NCBI GenBank assembly: GCA_964023205.1
Contig: OZ026837.1
Coordinates: forward strand, 9,911,689 to 9,975,688
Source of the DNA: Lutraria lutraria
Taxonomy: Eukaryota > Mollusca > Bivalvia > Venerida > Mactridae
Reading direction: 5' to 3'
Length of the DNA stretch: 64,000 nt
The translations under genes were made by a program, and so were the position numbers. How positions within the stretch are numbered: position 1 is the stretch's first letter; each line of letters begins with the position of its first letter. Shown here in pieces: positions 14,880 to 28,500 of this stretch. The notes beneath the pieces are model-generated. The model was not told the DNA's origin and searched no databases. It worked only from the letters and a program-made list of their open reading frames with translations.

Positions 14880-17800
14880 GTAGATAAATATTCAGAGATT
14901 TGTGCAGACAGATATAGCCGTCACGTAGACAAATATACAGAGATTTGTGCAGACAGATATAGCCGTCACGTAGACAAATATACAGAGATTTGTGCAGACA
15001 GATATAGCCGTCACGTAGACAAATATACAGAGATTTGTGCAGACAGGTATAGCCGTCACGTAGACAAATATACAGAGATTTGTGCAGACAGATATAGCCG
15101 TCATGTAGACAAATATACAGAGATTTGTGCAGACAGGTATAGCCGTCACGTAGACAAATATACAGAGATTTGTGCAGACAGGTATAGCCGTCATGTAGAC
15201 AAATATACAGAGATTTGTGCAGGCAGGTATAGCCGTCATGTAGACAAATATACAGAGATTTGTGCAGACAGGTATAGCCGTCATGTAGACAAATATACAG
15301 AGATTTGTGCAGACAGGTATAGCCGTCATGTAGACAAATATACAGAGATTTGTGCAGACAGGTATAGCCGTCACGTAGACAAATATACAGAGATTTGTGC
15401 AGACAGGTATAGCCGTCATGTAGACAAATATACAGAGATTTGTGCAGGCAGGTATAGCCGTCATGTAGACAAATATACAGAGATTTGTGCAGGCAGGTAT
15501 AGCCGTCACGTAGACAAATATACAGAGATATGTGCAGACAGGTATAGCCGTCATGTAGACAAATATTCAGAGATTTGTGCAGACAGATATAGCCGTCACG
15601 TAGACAAATATACAGAGATTTGTGCAGACAGGTATAGCCGTCACGTAGACAAATATACAGAGATTTGTGCAGACAGGTATAGCCGTCACGTAGACAAATA
15701 TACAGAGACTTGTGCAGACAGATATAGCCGTCATGTAGACAAATATACAGAGATTTGTGCAGACAGATATAGCCGTCACGTAGACAAATATTCAGAGATT
15801 TGTGCAGACAGGTATAGCCGTAACGTAGACAAATATTCAAAGATTTGTGCAGACAGGTATAGCCGTCACGTAGACAAATATTCAAAGATTTGTGCAGACA
15901 GATATAGCCGTCACGTAGACAAATATACAGAGATATGTGCAGGCAGGTATAGCCGTCACGTAGATAAATATTCAGAGATTTGTGCAGACAGATATAGCCG
16001 TCACGTAGACAAATATACAGAGATTTGTGCAGACAGGTATAGCCGTCACGTAGACAAATATTCAGAGATATGTGCAGACAGATATAGCCGTCACGTAGAC
16101 AAATATACAGAGATTTGTGCAGACAGATATAGCCGTCACGTAGACAAATATACAGAGATTTGTGCAGACAGATATAGCCGTCACGTAGACAAATATACAG
16201 AGATTTGTGCAGACAGATATAGCCGTCACGTAGACAAATATACAGAGATTTGTGCAGACAGATATAGCCGTCACGTATACAAATATACAGAGATTTGTGC
16301 AGGCAGGTATAGCCGTCACGTAGATAAATATTCAGAGATGTGTGCAGACAGATATAGCCGTCACGTAGACAAATATACAGAGATTTGTGCAGACAGATAT
16401 AGCCGTCACGTAGACAAATATACAGAGATTTGTGCAGACAGATATAGCCGTCACGTAGACAAATATACAGAGATTTGTGCAGACAGATATAGCCGTAACG
16501 TAGACAAATATACAGAGATTTGTGCAGACAGATATAGCCGTCACGTAGACAAATATTCAGAGATTTGTGCAGACAGATATAGCCGTCACGTATACAAATA
16601 TTCAGAGATTTGTGCAGACAGATATAGCCGTCACGTAGACAAATATACAGAGATTTGTGCAGACAGATATAGCCGTCACGTAGACAAATATACAGAGATT
16701 TGTGCAGACAGATATAGCCGTCACGTAGACAAATATACAGAGATTTGTGCAGACAGATATAGCCGTCACGTAGACAAATATACAGAGATTTGTGCAGACA
16801 GATATAGCCGTCACTTAGACAAATATACAGAGATTTGTGCAGGCAGGTATAGCCGTCACGTAGATAAATATTCATAGATTTGTGCAGACAGATATAGCCG
16901 TCACGTAGACAAATATACAGAGATTTGTGCAGACAGATATAGCCGTCACGTAGACAAATATACAGAGATTTGTGCAGACAGATATAGCCGTCACGTAGAC
17001 AAATATACAGAGATTTGTGCAGACAGATATAGCCGTCACGTAGACAAATATACAGAGATTTGTGCAGACAGATATAGCCGTCACGTAGACAAATATACAG
17101 AGATTTGTGCAGACAGATATAGCCGTCACGTAGACAAATATACAGAGATTTGTGCAGACAGATATAGCCGTCACGTAGACAAATATACAGAGATTTGTGC
17201 AGGCAGGTATAGCCGTCACGTAGACAAATATACAGAGATTTGTGCAGACAGGCATAGCCGTCACGTAGACAAATATACAGAGATTTGTGCAGACAGGTAT
17301 AGCCGTCACGTAGACAAATATACAGAGACTTGTGCAGACAGATATAGCCGTCATGTAGACAAATATACAGAGATTTGTGCAGACAGATATAGCCGTCACG
17401 TAGACAAATATACAGAGATGTGTGCAGACAGATATAGCCGTCATGTAGACAAATATACAGAGATTTGTGCAGACAGGTATAGCCGTCACGTAGACAAATA
17501 TACAGAGATTTGTGCAGACAGGTATAGCCGTCATGTAGACAAATATACAGAGATTTGTTCAGGCAGGTATAGCCGTCATGTAGACAAATATACAGAGATT
17601 TGTGCAGACAGGTATAGCCGTCATGTAGACAAATATACAGAGATTTGTGCAGACAGGTATAGCCGTCACGTAGACAAATATACAGAGATTTGTGCAGACA
17701 GGTATAGCCGTCATGTAGACAAATATACAGAGATTTGTGCAGGCAGGTATAGCCGTCATGTAGACAAATATACAGAGATTTGTGCAGGCAGGTATAGCCG

Positions 17801-18697
17801 TCACGTAGACAAATATACAGAGATTTGTGCAGACAGGTATAGCCGTCATGTAGACAAATATTCAGAGATTTGTGCAGACAGATATAGCCGTCACGTAGAC
17901 AAATATACAGAGATTTGTGCAGACAGATATAGCCGTCACGTAGACAAATATACAGAGATTTGTGCAGACAGGTATAGCCGTCACGTAGACAAATATACAG
18001 AGACTTGTGCAGACAGATATAGCCGTCATGTAGACAAATATACAGAGATTTGTGCAGACAGATATAGCCGTCACGTAGACAAATATTCAGAGATTTGTGC
18101 AGACAGGTATAGCCGTAACGTAGACAAATATTCAGAGATTTGTGCAGACAGGTATAGCCGTCACGTAGACAAATATTCAAAGATTTGTGCAGACAGATAT
18201 AGCCGTCACGTAGACAAATATACAGAGATATGTGCAGGCAGGTATAGCCGTCACGTAGATAAATATTCAGAGATTTGTGCAGACAGATATAGCCGTCATG
18301 TAGACAAATATACAGAGATTTGTGCAGACAGATATAGCCGTCATGTAGACAAATATACAGAGATTTGTGCAGACAGATATAGCCGTCATGTAGACAAATA
18401 TTCAGAGACTTGTGCAGGCAGGTATAGCCCTCACGTAAACAAATATTCAGAGATTTGTGCAGACAGATATAGCCGTCACGTAGACAAATATACAGAGATT
18501 TGTGCAGACAGATATAGCCGTCACGTAGACAAATATACAGAGATTTGTGCAGACAGATATAGCCGTCACGTAGACAAATATACAGAGATTTGTGCAGACA
18601 GATATAGCCGTCACGTAGACAAATATACACAGGTTTGTGCAGACAGATATAGCCGTCACGTAGACAAATATACAGAGGTTTGTGCAGACAGATATAG
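14880..18697 (+). repeat. 3.8-kb higher-order block, copy 2 of 3
   Basis: This is the second copy of the block described at 7501-11318. It carries the same ordered rare variants, including TTCATAGATT near 16870, AGGCATAGCC near 17250 and TTGTTCAGGC near 17556. The offset of 7379 rather than 7380 comes from the one-base deletion near 13273 lying between the copies. Confidence 0.75.
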
Positions 18698-21600
18698 CCG
18701 TCATGTAGACAAATATACAGAGATTTGTGCAGACAGATATAGCCGTCATGTAGACAAATATACAGAGATTTGTGCAGACAGGTATAGCCGTCACGTAGAT
18801 AAATATTCAGAGATTTGTGTAGACAGGTATAGCCGTCAGGTAGACAAATATACAGAGATTTGTGCAGACAGATATAGCCGTCACGTAGACAAATATTCAG
18901 AGATTTGTGCAGACAGATATAGCCGTCACGTAGACAAATATACAGAGATTTGTGCAGACAGGTATAGCCGTCACGTAGACAAATATACAGAGATTTGTGC
19001 AGACAGATATAGTCGTCACGTAGACAAATATACAGAGATTTGTGCAGACAGATATAGTCGTCACGTAGACAAATATACAGAGATTTGTGCAGACAGATAT
19101 AGCCGTCACGTAGACAAATATACAGAGATTTGTGCAGACAGATATAGTCGTCACGTAGAAAAATATACAGAGATTTGTGCAGACAGATATAGTCGTCACG
19201 TAGACAAATATACAGAGATTTGTGCAGACAGATATAGCCGTCACGTGGACAAATATTCAGAGATTTGTGCAGACAGATATAGCCGTCACGTAGACAAATA
19301 TACAGAGATTTGTGCAGACAGATATAGCCGTCACGTAGACAAATATACAGAGATTTGTGCAGACAGGTATAGCCGTCACGTAGACAAATATACAGAGATT
19401 TGTGCAGACAGGTATAGCCGTCATGTAGACAAATATACAGAGATTTGTGCAGACAGATATAGCCGTCACGTAGACAAATATACAGAGATTTGTGCAGACA
19501 GATATAGCCGTCACGTAGACAAATATTCAGAGATTTGTGCAGACAGATATAGCCGTCATGTAGACAAATATACAGAGATTTGTGCAGACAGGTATAGCCG
19601 TCACGTAGATAAATATACAGAGATTTGTGCAGACAGATATAGCCGTCACGTAGACAAATATACAGAGATTTGTGCAGACAGATATAGCCGTCACGTAGAC
19701 AAATATACAGAGATTTGTGCAGACAGATATAGCCGTCACGTAGACAAATATACAGAGATTTGTGCAGACAGATATAGCCGTCACGTAGACAAATATACAG
19801 AGATTTGTGCAGACAGATATAGCCGTCACGTAGATAAATATTCAGAGATTTCTGCAGACAGATATAGCCGTCATGTAGACAAATATACAGAGATTTGTGC
19901 TGACAGATATAGCCGTCACGTAGACAAATATACAGAGATTTGTGCAGACAGATATAGCCGTCACGTAGACAAATATACAGAGATTTGTGCAGACAGGTAT
20001 AGCCGTCACGTAGATAAATATACAGAGATTTGTGCAGACAGATATAGCCGTCACGTAGACAAATATACAGAGATTTGTGCAGACAGATATAGCCGTCACG
20101 TAGACAAATATACAGAGATTTGTGCAGACAGATATAGCCGTCACGTAGACAAATATACAGAGATTTGTGCAGACAGATATAGCCGTCACGTAGACAAATA
20201 TACAGAGATTTGTGCAGACAGATATAGCCGTCACGTAGATAAATATTCAGAGATTTATGCAGACAGATATAGCCGTCATGTAGACAAATATACAGAGATT
20301 TGTGCTGACAGATATAGCCGTCACGTAGACAAATATACAGAGATTTGTGCAGACAGGTATAGCCGTCACGTAGACAAATATACAGAGATTTGTGCAGACA
20401 GGTATAGCCGTCACGTAGACAAATATACAGAGACTTGTGCAGACAGATATAGCCGTCATGTAGACAAATATACAGAGATTTGTGCAGACAGGTATAGCCG
20501 TCACGTAGACAAATATACAGAGATTTGTGCAGACAGGTATAGCCGTCACGTAGACAAATATACAGAGACTTGTGCAGACAGATATAGCCGTCATGTAGAC
20601 AAATATACAGAGATTTGTGCAGACAGATACAGCCGTCACGTAGACAAATATTCAGAGATTTGTGCAGACAGGTATAGCCGTAACGTAGACAAATATTCAA
20701 AGATTTGTGCAGACAGGTATAGCCGTCACGTAGACAAATATTCAAAGATTTGTGCAGACAGATATAGCCGTCACGTAGACAAATATAAAGAGATATGTGC
20801 AGGCAGGTATAGCCGTCACGTAGATAAATATTCAGAGATTTGTGCAGACAGATATAGCCGTCACGTAGACAAATATACAGAGATTTGTGCAGACAGGTAT
20901 AGCCGTCACGTAGACAAATATTCAGAGATATGTGCAGACAGATATAGCCGTCACGTAGACAAATATACAGAGATTTGTGCAGACAGATATAGCCGTCACG
21001 TAGACAAATATACAGAGATTTGTGCAGACAGATATAGCCGTCACGTAGACAAATATACAGAGATTTGTGCAGACAGATATAGCCGTCACGTAGACAAATA
21101 TACAGAGATTTGTGCAGACAGATATAGCCGTCACGTAGACAAATATACAGAGATTTGTGCAGGCAGGTATAGCCGTCACGTAGATAAATATTCAGAGATT
21201 TGTGCAGACAGATATAGCCGTCACGTAGACAAATATACAGAGATTTGTGCAGACAGATATAGCCGTCACGTAGACAAATATACAGAGATTTGTGCAGACA
21301 GATATAGCCGTCACGTAGACAAATATACAGAGATTTGTGCAGACAGATATAGCCGTAACGTAGACAAATATACAGAGATTTGTGCAGACAGATATAGCCG
21401 TCACGTAGACAAATATTCAGAGATTTGTGCAGACAGATATAGCCGTCACGTATACAAATATTCAGAGATTTGTGCAGACAGATATAGCCGTCACGTAGAC
21501 AAATATACAGAGATTTGTGCAGACAGATATAGCCGTCACGTAGACAAATATACAGAGATTTGTGCAGACAGATATAGCCGTCACGTAGACAAATATACAG

Positions 21601-21719
21601 AGATTTGTGCAGACAGATATAGCCGTCACGTAGACAAATATACAGAGATTTGTGCAGACAGATATAGCCGTCACGTAGACAAATATACAGAGATTTGTGC
21701 AGGCAGGTATAGCCGTCAC

Positions 21720-24700
21720 GTAGATAAATATTCAGAGATTTGTGCAGACAGATATAGCCGTCACGTAGACAAATATACAGAGATTTGTGCAGACAGATAT
21801 AGCCGTCACGTAGACAAATATACAGAGATTTGTGCAGACAGATATAGCCGTCACGTAGACAAATATACAGAGATTTGTGCAGACAGGTATAGCCGTCACG
21901 TAGACAAATATACAGAGATTTGTGCAGACAGATATAGCCGTCATGTAGACAAATATACAGAGATTTGTGCAGACAGGTATAGCCGTCACGTAGACAAATA
22001 TACAGAGATTTGTGCAGACAGGTATAGCCGTCATGTAGACAAATATACAGAGATTTGTGCAGGCAGGTATAGCCGTCATGTAGACAAATATACAGAGATT
22101 TGTGCAGACAGGTATAGCCGTCATGTAGACAAATATACAGAGATTTGTGCAGACAGGTATAGCCGTCATGTAGACAAATATACAGAGATTTGTGCAGACA
22201 GGTATAGCCGTCACGTAGACAAATATACAGAGATTTGTGCAGACAGGTATAGCCGTCATGTAGACAAATATACAGAGATTTGTGCAGGCAGGTATAGCCG
22301 TCATGTAGACAAATATACAGAGATTTGTGCAGGCAGGTATAGCCGTCACGTAGACAAATATACAGAGATATGTGCAGACAGGTATAGCCGTCATGTAGAC
22401 AAATATTCAGAGATTTGTGCAGACAGATATAGCCGTCACGTAGACAAATATACAGAGATTTGTGCAGACAGGTATAGCCGTCACGTAGACAAATATACAG
22501 AGATTTGTGCAGACAGATATAGCCGTCACGTAGACAAATATTCAGAGATTTGTGCAGACAGGTATAGCCGTAACGTAGACAAATATTCAAAGATTTGTGC
22601 AGACAGGTATAGCCGTCACGTAGACAAATATTCAAAGATTTGTGCAGACAGATATAGCCGTCACGTAGACAAATATACAGAGATATGTGCAGGCAGGTAT
22701 AGCCGTCACGTAGATAAATATTCAGAGATTTGTGCAGACAGATATAGCCGTCACGTAGACAAATATACAGAGATTTGTGCAGACAGGTATAGCCGTCACG
22801 TAGACAAATATTCAGAGATATGTGCAGACAGATATAGCCGTCACGTAGACAAATATACAGAGATTTGTGCAGACAGATATAGCCGTCACGTAGACAAATA
22901 TACAGAGATTTGTGCAGACAGATATAGCCGTCACGTAGACAAATATACAGAGATTTGTGCAGACAGATATAGCCGTCACGTAGACAAATATACAGAGATT
23001 TGTGCAGACAGATATAGCCGTCACGTATACAAATATACAGAGATTTGTGCAGGCAGGTATAGCCGTCACGTAGATAAATATTCAGAGATTTGTGCAGACA
23101 GATATAGCCGTCACGTAGACAAATATACAGAGATTTGTGCAGACAGATATAGCCGTCACGTAGACAAATATACAGAGATTTGTGCAGACAGATATAGCCG
23201 TCACGTAGACAAATATACAGAGATTTGTGCAGACAGATATAGCCGTAACGTAGACAAATATACAGAGATTTGTGCAGACAGATATAGCCGTCACGTAGAC
23301 AAATATTCAGAGATTTGTGCAGACAGATATAGCCGTCACGTATACAAATATTCAGAGATTTGTGCAGACAGATATAGCCGTCACGTAGACAAATATACAG
23401 AGATTTGTGCAGACAGATATAGCCGTCACGTAGACAAATATACAGAGATTTGTGCAGACAGATATAGCCGTCACGTAGACAAATATACAGAGATTTGTGC
23501 AGACAGATATAGCCGTCACGTAGACAAATATACAGAGATTTGTGCAGACAGATATAGCCGTCACTTAGACAAATATACAGAGATTTGTGCAGGCAGGTAT
23601 AGCCGTCACGTAGATAAATATTCATAGATTTGTGCAGACAGATATAGCCGTCACGTAGACAAATATACAGAGATTTGTGCAGACAGATATAGCCGTCACG
23701 TAGACAAATATACAGAGATTTGTGCAGACAGATATAGCCGTCACGTAGACAAATATACAGAGATTTGTGCAGACAGATATAGCCGTCACGTAGACAAATA
23801 TACAGAGATTTGTGCAGACAGATATAGCCGTCACGTAGACAAATATACAGAGATTTGTGCAGACAGATATAGCCGTCACGTAGACAAATATACAGAGATT
23901 TGTGCAGACAGATATAGCCGTCACGTAGACAAATATACAGAGATTTGTGCAGGCAGGTATAGCCGTCACGTAGACAAATATACAGAGATTTGTGCAGACA
24001 GGCATAGCCGTCACGTAGACAAATATACAGAGATTTGTGCAGACAGGTATAGCCGTCACGTAGACAAATATACAGAGACTTGTGCAGACAGATATAGCCG
24101 TCATGTAGACAAATATACAGAGATTTGTGCAGACAGATATAGCCGTCACGTAGACAAATATACAGAGATGTGTGCAGACAGATATAGCCGTCATGTAGAC
24201 AAATATACAGAGATTTGTGCAGACAGGTATAGCCGTCACGTAGACAAATATACAGAGATTTGTGCAGACAGGTATAGCCGTCATGTAGACAAATATACAG
24301 AGATTTGTTCAGGCAGGTATAGCCGTCATGTAGACAAATATACAGAGATTTGTGCAGACAGGTATAGCCGTCATGTAGACAAATATACAGAGATTTGTGC
24401 AGACAGGTATAGCCGTCACGTAGACAAATATACAGAGATTTGTGCAGACAGGTATAGCCGTCATGTAGACAAATATACAGAGATTTGTGCAGGCAGGTAT
24501 AGCCGTCACGTAGACAAATATACAGAGATTTGTGCAGGCAGGTATAGCCGTCACGTAGACAAATATACAGAGATTTGTGCAGACAGGTATAGCCGTCATG
24601 TAGACAAATATTCAGAGATTTGTGCAGACAGATATAGCCGTCACGTAGACAAATATACAGAGATTTGTGCAGACAGATATAGCCGTCACGTAGACAAATA

Positions 24701-25190
24701 TACAGAGATTTGTGCAGACAGGTATAGCCGTCACGTAGACAAATATACAGAGACTTGTGCAGACAGATATAGCCGTCATGTAGACAAATATACAGAGATT
24801 TGTGCAGACAGATATAGCCGTCACGTAGACAAATATTCAGAGATTTGTGCAGACAGGTATAGCCGTAACGTAGACAAATATTCAGAGATTTGTGCAGACA
24901 GGTATAGCCGTCACGTAGACAAATATTCAAAGATTTGTGCAGACAGATATAGCCGTCACGTAGACAAATATACAGAGATATGTGCAGGCAGGTATAGCCG
25001 TCACGTAGATAAATATTCAGAGATTTGTGCAGACAGATATAGCCGTCATGTAGACAAATATACAGAGATTTGTGCAGACAGATATAGCCGTCATGTAGAC
25101 AAATATACAGAGATTTGTGCAGACAGATATAGCCGTCATGTAGACAAATATTCAGAGACTTGTGCAGGCAGGTATAGCCCTCACGTAGAC
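21720..25190 (+). repeat. 3.8-kb higher-order block, copy 3 of 3 with a 2-unit deletion
   Basis: The offset to copy 2 is 6840 bp at the left end (14892 against 21732) and 6750 bp further right (16062 against 22812). Two units (90 bp) are therefore missing in this copy near 22500. Rare markers TTCATAGATT near 23620 and TTGTTCAGGC near 24306 confirm the match. Confidence 0.7.
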
Positions 25191-25503
25191 AAATATACAG
25201 AGATTTGTGCAGACAGATATAGCCGCCACGTAGACAAATATACAGAGGTTTGTGCAGACAGATATAGCCGTCATGTAGACAAATATACAGAGGTTTGTGC
25301 AGACAGATATAGCCGTCATGTAGACAAATATACAGAGGTTTGTGCAGACAGATATAGCCGTCATGTAGACAAATATACAGAGATTTGTGCAGACAGATAT
25401 AGCCGTCACGTAGACAAATATTCAGAGATTTGTGCAGACAGATATAGCCGTCATGTAGACAAATATACAGAGATTTGTGCAGACAGATATAGCCGTCACG
25501 TAA

Positions 25504-28500
25504 ACAAATATACAGAGATTTGTGCAGACAGATATAGTCGTCACGTAGACAAATATACAGAGGTTTGTGCAGACAGATATAGCCGTCACGTAGACAAATA
25601 TACAGAGATTTGTGCAGACAGATATAGCCGTCATGTAGACAAATATACAGAGATTCGTGCAGACAGATATAGCCGTCATGTAGACAAATATACAGAGATT
25701 TGTGCAGACAGGTATAGCCGTCACGTAGACAAATATTCAGAGATTTGTGCAGACAGATATAGCCGTCACGTAGACAAATATACAGAGATTTGTGCAGGCA
25801 GGTATAGCCGTCACGTAGATAAATATTCAGAGATTTGTGCAGACAGATATAGCCGTCATGTAGACAAATATACAGAGATTTGTGCAGACAGATGTAGCCG
25901 TCACGTAGATAAATATTCAGAGATTTGTGCAGACAGATATAGCCGTCATGTAGACAAATATACAGAGATTTGTGCAGACAGATATAGCCGTCATGTAGAC
26001 AAATATACGGAGATTTGTGCAGACAGATATAGCCGTCACGTAGACAAATATACAGAGATTTGTGCAGACAGATATAGCCGTCACGTAGATAAATATACAG
26101 AGATTTGTGCAGGCAGGTATAGCCGTCATGTAGACAAATATACAGAGATTTGTGCAGACAGATATAGCCGTCATGTAGACAAATATACAGAGATTTGTGC
26201 TGACAGGTATAGCCGTCACGTAGACAAATATACAGAGATTTGTGCAGACAGATATAGCCGTCACGTAGACAAATATACAGAGATTTGTGCAGACAGATAT
26301 AGCCGTCACGTAGACAAATATACAGAGATTTGTGCAGACAGATATAGCCGTCACGTAGATAAATATTCAGAGATTTGTGCAGACAGATATAGCCGTCACG
26401 TAGACAAATATACAGAGATTTGTGCAGACAGATATAGCCGTCATGTAGACAAATATACAGAGATTTGTGCAGACAGATATAGCCGTCATGTAGACAAATA
26501 TCCAGAGACTTGTGCAGACGGGTATAGCCGTCATGTAGACAAATATTCAGAGATTTGTGCAGGCAGGTATAGCCCTCGCGTAAACAAATATTCAGAGATT
26601 TGTGCAGACAGATATAGCCGTCACGTAGACAAATATACAGAGATTTGTGCAGACAGATATAGCCGTCACGTAGACAAATATACAGAGATTTGTGCAGACA
26701 GATATAGCCGTCACGTAGACAAATATACAGAGATTTGTGCAGACAGGTATAGCCGTCACGTAGATAAATATTCAGAGATTTGTGCAGACAGATATAGCCG
26801 TCACGTAGACAAATATTCAGAGATTTGTGCAGACAGATATAGCCGTCACGTAGAGAAATATTCAGAGGTTTGTGCAGACAGGTATAGCCGTCATGTAGAC
26901 AAATATACAGAGATTTGTGCAGACAGATATAGCCGTCACGTAGACAAATATACAGAGATTTGTGCAGACAGATATAGCCGTAACGTAGACAAATATACAG
27001 AGATTTGTGCAGACAGATATAGCCGTCACGTAGATAAATATTAGAGATTTGTGCAGACAGGTATAGCCGTCATGTAGACAAATATACAGAGATTTGTGCT
27101 GACAGATATAGCCGTCACGTAGACAAATATACAGAGATTTGTGCAGGCAGGTATAGCCGTCACGTAGACAAATATACAGAGATTTGTGCAGACAGATATA
27201 GCCGTCACGTAGACAGATATACAGAGATTTGTGCAGACAGATATAGCCGTCACGTAGATAAATATTCAGAGATTTGTGCAGACAGGTATAGCCGTCATGT
27301 AGACAAATATGCAGAGATTTGTGCAGACAGATATAGTCGTCACGTAGACAAATATACAGAGATTTGTGCAGACAGATATAATCGTCATGTAGACAAATAT
27401 ACAGAGATTTGTGCAGACAGGTATAGCCGTCATGTAGACAAATATACAGAGATTTGTGCAGGCAGATATAGTCGTCACGTAGACAAATATACAGAGATTT
27501 GTGCAGACAGATATAGCCGTCACGTAGACAAATATACAGAGATTTGTGCAGACAGATATAGCCGTCATGTAGACAAATATACAGAGATTTGTGCAGACAG
27601 GTATAGCCGTCACGTAGATAAATATTCAGAGATTTGTGTAGACAGGTATAGCCGTCAGGTAGACAAATATACAGAGATTTGTGCAGACAGATATAGCCGT
27701 CACGTAGACAAATATTCAGAGATTTGTGCAGACAGATATAGCCGTCACGTAGACAAATATACAGAGATTTGTGCAGACAGGTATAGCCGTCACGTAGACA
27801 AATATACAGAGATTTGTGCAGACAGATATAGTCGTCACGTAGACAAATATACAGAGATTTGTGCAGACAGATATAGTCGTCACGTAGACAAATATACAGA
27901 GATTTGTGCAGACAGATATAGCCGTCACGTAGACAAATATACAGAGATTTGTGCAGACAGATATAGTCGTCACGTAGAAAAATATACAGAGATTTGTGCA
28001 GACAGATATAGTCGTCACGTAGACAAATATACAGAGATTTGTGCAGACAGATATAGCCGTCACGTGGACAAATATTCAGAGATTTGTGCAGACAGATATA
28101 GCCGTCACGTAGACAAATATACAGAGATTTGTGCAGACAGATATAGCCGTCACGTAGACAAATATACAGAGATTTGTGCAGACAGGTATAGCCGTCACGT
28201 AGACAAATATACAGAGATTTGTGCAGACAGGTATAGCCGTCATGTAGACAAATATACAGAGATTTGTGCAGACAGATATAGCCGTCACGTAGACAAATAT
28301 ACAGAGATTTGTGCAGACAGATATAGCCGTCACGTAGACAAATATTCAGAGATTTGTGCAGACAGATATAGCCGTCATGTAGACAAATATACAGAGATTT
28401 GTGCAGACAGGTATAGCCGTCACGTAGATAAATATACAGAGATTTGTGCAGACAGATATAGCCGTCACGTAGACAAATATACAGAGATTTGTGCAGACAG

